A stretch of 64,000 bases of DNA from positions 5,536,001 through 5,600,000 of the forward strand of contig JAPYXD010000753.1 in NCBI GenBank assembly GCA_030998225.1, written 5' to 3'. Position numbers and translations under genes: made by a program. This document shows positions 58,734-64,000 of this stretch, piece by piece (position 1 is the stretch's first letter; the number at the start of each line of letters is the position of its first letter). The notes beneath the pieces are model-generated. The model did no database searches and had not been told where the DNA came from. It saw only the letters and a list, made by a program, of their open reading frames with translations. The DNA is from Diplolepis rosae. Lineage: Eukaryota; Arthropoda; Insecta; Hymenoptera; Diplolepididae.

Positions 58734-59752
58734 CCCAGTGGGCAAAAAATATAAAGACATCATAGGAATGTCTATAGGGCGTCTCTTGGACGTCTTTTGG
58801 TACCTGTCTTTCAGACGTCCTAGGGACTTTTTCAAGACGTTCAATGTCAGTACAGATGACGTCCCAGGTGTATCTTGTGTTTTAAGGGGGTCTTCTACCT
58901 TTTTGGTTCAAAAAAATCGATTTTTTTTGCATTTTTGTGGCCTAGAAGGTGCTAGAAATATAATCTCAAAAGGGTATAACCGAAATCTTATTATTTCGGG
59001 GTTTCCAGAGCCGTCAAATATAGCTCCGCTCCACTCCGCGATTCATGCATGAATATCTTTAAATGCGATTTCCCAAAAGTTGCGTTTTTGCAACTGGTTG
59101 ACATGATATCTCGAAAAGTAATTGATCGATTAATTGAAGTTATATATCAAAATTTGTGAAAAGCATGTGCCTATCGTCTGACAGATGCTTTTTAGATTTT
59201 TTTTGTTTAAACAATTTTTACAGATGTTTTTAACCTCGAAAACATGAAAAAAAAAAATGTATTTTTTTTTAAAGTTGACTGTTCTGCGAAATTTTCAAAT
59301 TTTGAAAATTCCATCTGTCAAACGATAGCCAAGGTGATAAAAAACTAAATCATTTTGATTTTTTTGTTTCAGACGATTTTTATGAGCTGAATCGTGTCAA
59401 CCATTTGTGTATGCATTTTTTGCAAGGGACACTTCAAGGTCAAGTCACGGTCAAATCGAAGACGGCAAATTTTCAGTAAAATTAGTGTTAAATGTATTTA
59501 AATAAACAAGTTGAATGCAACAAACCGCATTTCGATTGCGTTTTTAGTTTTCCTTTAACTAATATTCAAAAAACAGTGTCAAAAAACAGTGTCAAAAATG
59601 AAGCCACAAGGTAGAAGAACCCCTTAATGGTGTTTTTAGGACGTCTTTGCGACACTAAACATCTTTGGTACGTCAATTGGACTAACATTAGACGTCCTTG
59701 TAACGTCTCAAAGTCTTCTCTGATACGTCCTAAAAGTATTGTGCCTATAGGG
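58734..59752. mobile_element. GACGTC-family element carrying a nested TTAA element
   Basis: The left end CCCAGTGGGCAAAAAATATA is loosely mirrored by AAAAGTATTGTGCCTATAGG at the right, with GACGTCTTTTGG, AGACGTCCTAGG, GGACGTCTTTGCG and TAACGTCTC between. The central 738 bp is an insertion (next entry). Confidence 0.7.
58886..59623. mobile_element. Nested TTAA-flanked element (piggyBac-like MITE)
   Basis: TTAA at 58882-58885 and 59624-59627. Ends GGGGGTCTTCTACCTTTTTG and (mirrored) GGGGTTCTTCTACCTTGTGG. Removing it leaves GTGTTTTAATGGTG, a continuous GACGTC element. Internal arms around CATCTGTCAAACGATAGCCA and TATCGTCTGACAGATG mirror each other. The 104-residue plus-strand frame spanning its left edge is not a gene. 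Confidence 0.82.
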
Positions 59753-60160
59753 AATACTGTTCTCTCAACTATAAATTGCAGTTGGTGCATTTTGCAAATA
59801 GTATCGTTCTGTCAACTGTAAATCGCAGTTAAAAATAAAAAATGAATATCTGGATGATATATTAAAATTTAACCAACATTGAAAATGCAATTAAATTACG
59901 TTTCAAAAGAAACAAAACCTCAAAACCAGCAACTCATTGTGTCATCGAATGTTTATAAACATGCGTAAAAAATGTATATCATAACGCAATTTGAGATTTG
60001 TTTTGAATTACAAGTTAATACATACTTTGAAAAATACAGTTGGAGGTTTGCAACTGCGAACGCAGTTACAATAACTATAAAATAGTTGAACCAACTGCAA
60101 AATACAGTACATCTAACTGTAAGCCAATGAACTGTCTAAATATAGTTGTAATTCAACTCT
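59753..60160. repeat. CAACTG/CAGTTG-filled repeat
   Basis: AACTGTAAATCGCAGTT, GCAACTGCGAACGCAGTTAC and CCAACTGCAAAATACAGTAC alternate. Another MITE-like body made of one short palindrome. These CANNTG words come from the repeat and should not be read as an enhancer. Confidence 0.58.
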
Positions 60161-60735
60161 TATCGAATTATTTTCTGGAATTTTCTTTTCGGGAATTCGA
60201 TGCATCATTTTATTGCATCTTAAGCCACTTGGAATGCACAAGTCCATATCTTGACTTCTTTTGTGATAATTTATGATCACTTAAGGTCTAAAGTCGTCAT
60301 AGAATTTATCGAAAAGTCGAAACCGGTGTTCTGGGAAGTTCAGAGCTGGATAGTTTGTTTGAACATGAGTTTTATCACTGACCAGGCTTTAATCGTATCG
60401 CCAATGTATACATAGGGTTTAAATTTCTCCCTCGATTTTTCCTTTTGCGCACGCGACAATCGCCATGCAGGCTTCAAAAGGTTGGAAATCGTTGAATATA
60501 ACGAAACACCTGGCCGCCACCCCCGTATTTTAGCACCCCTTCTACACGACTTACCTGCGAGCCTATACTTCCAAAGCAGTCATGTGCATAACTCCACATT
60601 CGTTTTAGAGTGCCCGCATAATTATCTGAGCGAGATAGAGAAGGAAATGGAATTGTTTTTGTTGTCGTTTTCAGGATCAAGCATCAGAAAGAAAACTCAT
60701 GCTTTTTTCTTAAGGTCGTAGACTCACGAAAATTA
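60161..60735. other. Unique GC-balanced island
   Basis: 60310-60720 is balanced (TTTTGCGCACGCGACAATCG, CCTGGCCGCCACCCCCG). Frames of 68 and 79 residues on opposite strands overlap and are not recognised. Confidence 0.38.
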
Positions 60736-61265
60736 GGCCTTAAGGCAAGAATAGATAATTTTGCTTTCAAGAATAGCAATATTATTGAAGGGATCTTTCA
60801 AAAGAGGAAAGATTATTTTCCAAGCAACAAAATCCAAAACACAGAAAAATAATTTTATTAATAAATTTTATTTTTGCCTGAACTTTTGTTTTATCGCTTA
60901 GAGCCAAATTTGTAAAAATTATGCGATTCTAATAATTCACAGATCATTTTATCAGAAAAAAGACTCTCTACAACTTGATGGTTTCCAATTTTGAAAATAA
61001 ATTCTTTAATGGATAAAACCATTAATGAACAATTTTTTGAAACAAAATTTTTATGAACGAATTTCTAAATTTTATGGTAATTTATTCATTTTCAAAAATT
61101 GGATACATTCAAGATAGAAAAGAAAGTTCGGGCAAAAATAAAATTTATTAATAAAATTATTTTAATTGTGTTTTCAATTTTTTTTTGGAAAATAATCTTT
61201 CCTCTTTTGACTAATCCCTTCAATAATAATATTGCTATTCTTGAAAGCAAACTTTTAAAGTGCTT
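60736..61265. mobile_element. Foldback element related to 25635-26740
   Basis: AAGAATAGCAATATTATTGA near the left mirrors TCAATAATAATATTGCTATT near the right, with AAAATAATTTTATTAATAAA in both arms. The GGCATAATACC termini of the larger copy are missing. Confidence 0.7.
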
Positions 61266-61289
61266 TAAGATACTTTATATTTTTTTGGG

Positions 61290-62925
61290 ATATTTAAAAT
61301 TTAAGGATACGTAAAGATGTTTTTTAATATTTCATTGTACTATATGATACTTCAAGGTACTTCGAGATATTAATCCATCTTCCCCATATTACAAAATATT
61401 TTGGTATAGTTGAAAATATTTCAAGGTACTTTAGAATGTATTAATTTATTTCAGGATATCCGGAGGTAATTTGAGATACTTCCAGATTTTATTCAGGATA
61501 TTATGTATACCTCAAAATATTTCAAAATAATGCGGAATAAACTAATGTATTTTAGGATACTATAGTGTAATTTAAGATATTTCAAGGTATTTCAAGATAT
61601 CCTAGAGTAATTTGTGATATTTCGAGATGATTCAGAATATTATATATGCTCAGAATATTTCAATTAATTTAAATGTCTTTCAAGATGTTCCAAGTTACTT
61701 CAGGATGTGGCAATGTACTTCAAGATATCCTAAATCAATTTTGGATGTATCAAAGCAATTTAGGATGTATCGTATGCTTCAAAATATTCCAAGGTACTTT
61801 AGGATATTTTAATTTATTCCAGGATATCCTAAGGTGATTTCAGATATTTCAAGATCAATCAGGATAGTATGTATACTTTGAAATATTTCGAAGTACTTCG
61901 AGATAAAATAATGTATTGGTTTCAAGGTAATTCGGAATATTATATGCACTTTAAGATAGATGAAGGTACTTCAGGATGCCCTAAGGTATTTTTAGATATT
62001 TCAAAGTAATTCAAGATGTTCTTAAGTAATTGGTGATATTTCTGGATGAATCAGAATATTATATATGCTCAGAATATTTCAATTAATTTCAATGTGTTTC
62101 AAGATGTTCCAAGTTACTTCAGGATGTGACAATGTACTTCAAGATATCCTAAATCAATTTTTGATGTATCAAAGCAATTCAGGATGTATCGTATGCTTCA
62201 AAATATTCCAAGGTACTTTAGGATATTTTAATTTATTCCAGGATATCCTAAGGTAATTTCAGATATTTCAAGATTATTCAGGATAGTATGTATACTTTGG
62301 AATATTTCGAAGTACTTCGAGATAAAACAATGTATTTTAGGATACCATAAGGTAATTTAAGATATTTCAAGGTAATTCAGAATATTATTTGCTTTTTAAG
62401 ATAGATGAAGGAACTTCAGGCTGCCCTAAGGTAATTTTAGATATTTCAAAGTAATTCAAGATGTTCTTAAGTAATTTGTGATATTTCTGGTTGAATCAGA
62501 ATATTATACATGCTCAGAATATTTTAATTCATTTCAGCGTGATTTAAGATATATCAACTTACTTCAGGATGTAGAAATGTACTTCAGGATATTATAATGC
62601 AATTTTGGATTTATCAAAGTAATTTAGGATATTTTGTATCCTTCAGAACATTCCAAGGTACTTTTGGATGTATTAGTTTAATTCAGGATATCCTAATGTA
62701 ATTTGAGGTATTTCGAGATATTTTAATGCGCTTAAAGATAATTTAAGGTACTTCAGAATATTCTAAGATAATTTGATATATTTCAATGTTATTTGGGATA
62801 TTATATACACTTTAGAATATTTCAGGGTGCTTCAGGATGATCCTATACTCTTTAAGATATCTTAAAGTTATGCCAAGTTATTTCAAGATAAGTCAAAGTA
62901 CTTTAGTATACTTTAAGGTTTTCAT
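61290..62925. repeat. Degenerate short tandem array with a 420-440 bp higher-order period
   Basis: Variants of AAGGTA(C/A)TTCAGGATAT run throughout, the reverse complement of the 20110-21005 unit. On top of this, the phrase TCAGAATATTATATATGCTC recurs near 61631, 62050 and 62493, so blocks of about 420-440 bp were duplicated. Frames are repeat artefacts. Confidence 0.8.
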
Positions 62926-63603
62926 TCTCCATTTTTAGAAGTATATATTTCCTAATGACGTCAGAAATTACCAAAGATTTATTAATATTTATATTTAGCG
63001 AGTTTAAGAGACTCTTTTTAGGTCATTAGTGTTATAAATCTTGAATGTGTTTGTGTTAAAATGATAACACAGGTCTACAAAATATGAGGTTGTGATTGTT
63101 ACAGAAATACCGATAGTCATTTCCGAAGTGATTTTTGGCGTAGAAACTGAATCTGGACTCAGAATTGCTCCATCACGTTAGGTTTTCGAGTAATCCTAAC
63201 CTAAAAGTGCGAAAAATACGGTTTTTCGCTATATCTGAGCATCAAAAACTTCGCGAATTTTTATTATTTTTTAAATATCAGAAAACCATAAAAAAGAGCC
63301 ACTTTTCAGCTTTCCATTTCACTATTTACATGCATTATTTTAATTTTTCTAGCTGGAGATATAGCCGATTGAAAAAAAAAATTAGGCAAATAGGGTTTAC
63401 GTATCAGAAATTAACATTGGTTTTCAAGCGGCAGAGTTAATCAAAAGAGAATGTTAAGCGTACCAAGAGAATCAATAGAGAATGAATAGTTCGACTCGGG
63501 TAGTTTAGGATATTTTAACTGAAGTGCACATCTTACTTTAAAGGTTATCAACCCCTCTACAAAGCTCAAAAATTGAATGCAGCCTACATCTCTTTTTATT
63601 TAG
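62926..63603. other. Intergenic sequence
   Basis: Mostly AT-rich. The 91-residue plus-strand frame (63165-63440) is Phe/Lys/Arg-rich, unrecognised and not called. Confidence 0.35.
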
Positions 63604-63857
63604 TGCTCTCTAAATATGAATCAGTCAGAATCTACTGATTATCAGTGAAATTTGACTGATTCAAATAGCTAAAAAGAGGTTACTGTAAATCAGTCAAATT
63701 TCACTGATTGCTTCAGTGAAAATTAAATGATATAAAGGTGAAAATATTTTTCCACTGATTTAACAGTGAAATATATTTTTTCGCTGGTGAATCAGTGAAA
63801 AGGCAAATCACTGATTCAATCTGTGAAAATTTGACTGATTCAGATTCAAAGAGTGTA
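63604..63857. mobile_element. MITE of the ACTCTCTAAAT family, copy 6 (reverse orientation)
   Basis: GCTCTCTAAATATGAATCAG to CAGATTCAAAGAGTG. Here both outer TA's have changed to TG or GT, so this copy is older than the TA-bounded ones. The interior order is the family's. Confidence 0.82.
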
Positions 63858-63983
63858 CATAAAAAAATTCGACCCCATGCCAAGTTATTGTTAAGTTACA
63901 ACAACTTTTGAGTCATAAATTCATGCAAACTGGTTTCAAATTATTCATCAACTTAGGGTGAATTTTTCAGATTGCACTACCCT

Positions 63984-64000
63984 TTAAGGGGGAGAAGAAA
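63984..64000. mobile_element. Possible left end of a TTAA-type element, cut by the window end
   Basis: TTAAGGGGGAGAAGAAA resembles the ends at 58882 (TTAAGGGGGTCTTC) and 47634 (TTAAGGGGATCC). Only 17 bases are visible. Confidence 0.3.

Noticed and set aside
59753..60160. Cluster of CANNTG E-boxes (CAACTG)
   Set aside because: The words are the repeating unit of a MITE-like sequence, so clustering reflects amplification rather than selection for binding.

Overview
This is a window of an AT-rich arthropod nuclear genome, almost certainly an insect. The base composition, dense short DNA transposons, satellite arrays and a single animal-type transcription-factor gene all point that way. The basic helix-loop-helix (bHLH) protein at 15856-16752 (minus strand) is an achaete-scute homolog of the insect ASH type. 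A hymenopteran is plausible, but I cannot prove the order from sequence alone. No other protein-coding gene in the 64 kb is supported. I saw no tRNA, rRNA or CRISPR array.

Layout. 1-15.8 kb lies 3' of the gene and holds miniature inverted-repeat elements, a 480-bp tandem repeat, a three-level nest of transposons (4441-5808), a large foldback element with a second transposon inside one arm (9403-11573), and a tandem array with alternating spacing (13.8-14.95 kb) close behind the gene. 15.8-17.25 kb is the ASH gene and its TATA-type promoter. 17.25-64 kb lies 5' of the gene and is a gene desert. It contains two arrays of a strict 142-bp satellite (35.9-37.7 and 40.4-42.65 kb), a 700-bp tandem repeat (31.6-34.1 kb), a near-perfect 565-bp hairpin element (49638-50202), two TTAA-flanked elements, a recent 221-bp palindromic element (54036-54256), and long arrays of a degenerate short repeat (20.1-21.0 and 61.3-62.9 kb).

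Between the repeats sit islands of more GC-balanced, apparently single-copy sequence, mostly 200-1300 bp. Several of those upstream of ASH carry the E-box form GCAGGTG or GCAGCTG preferred by achaete-scute proteins. They are the best candidates for enhancers, in keeping with the large regulatory deserts known around achaete-scute genes in flies. The mobile elements seem to have filled the space between these islands.

The most unusual items are: (1) the TATA box of ASH overlaps the ATG of the longest open frame, which argues for a 298-residue product; (2) the 1167-bp element at 9633-10799, whose 4-bp target duplication can be read against the other arm of the foldback it entered, and which carries four identical copies of a 22-bp motif; (3) the exactly phased 142-bp satellite; (4) the 161/143-bp alternation 3' of ASH. 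Element boundaries and repeat periods were read by eye; no alignment or database search was run.
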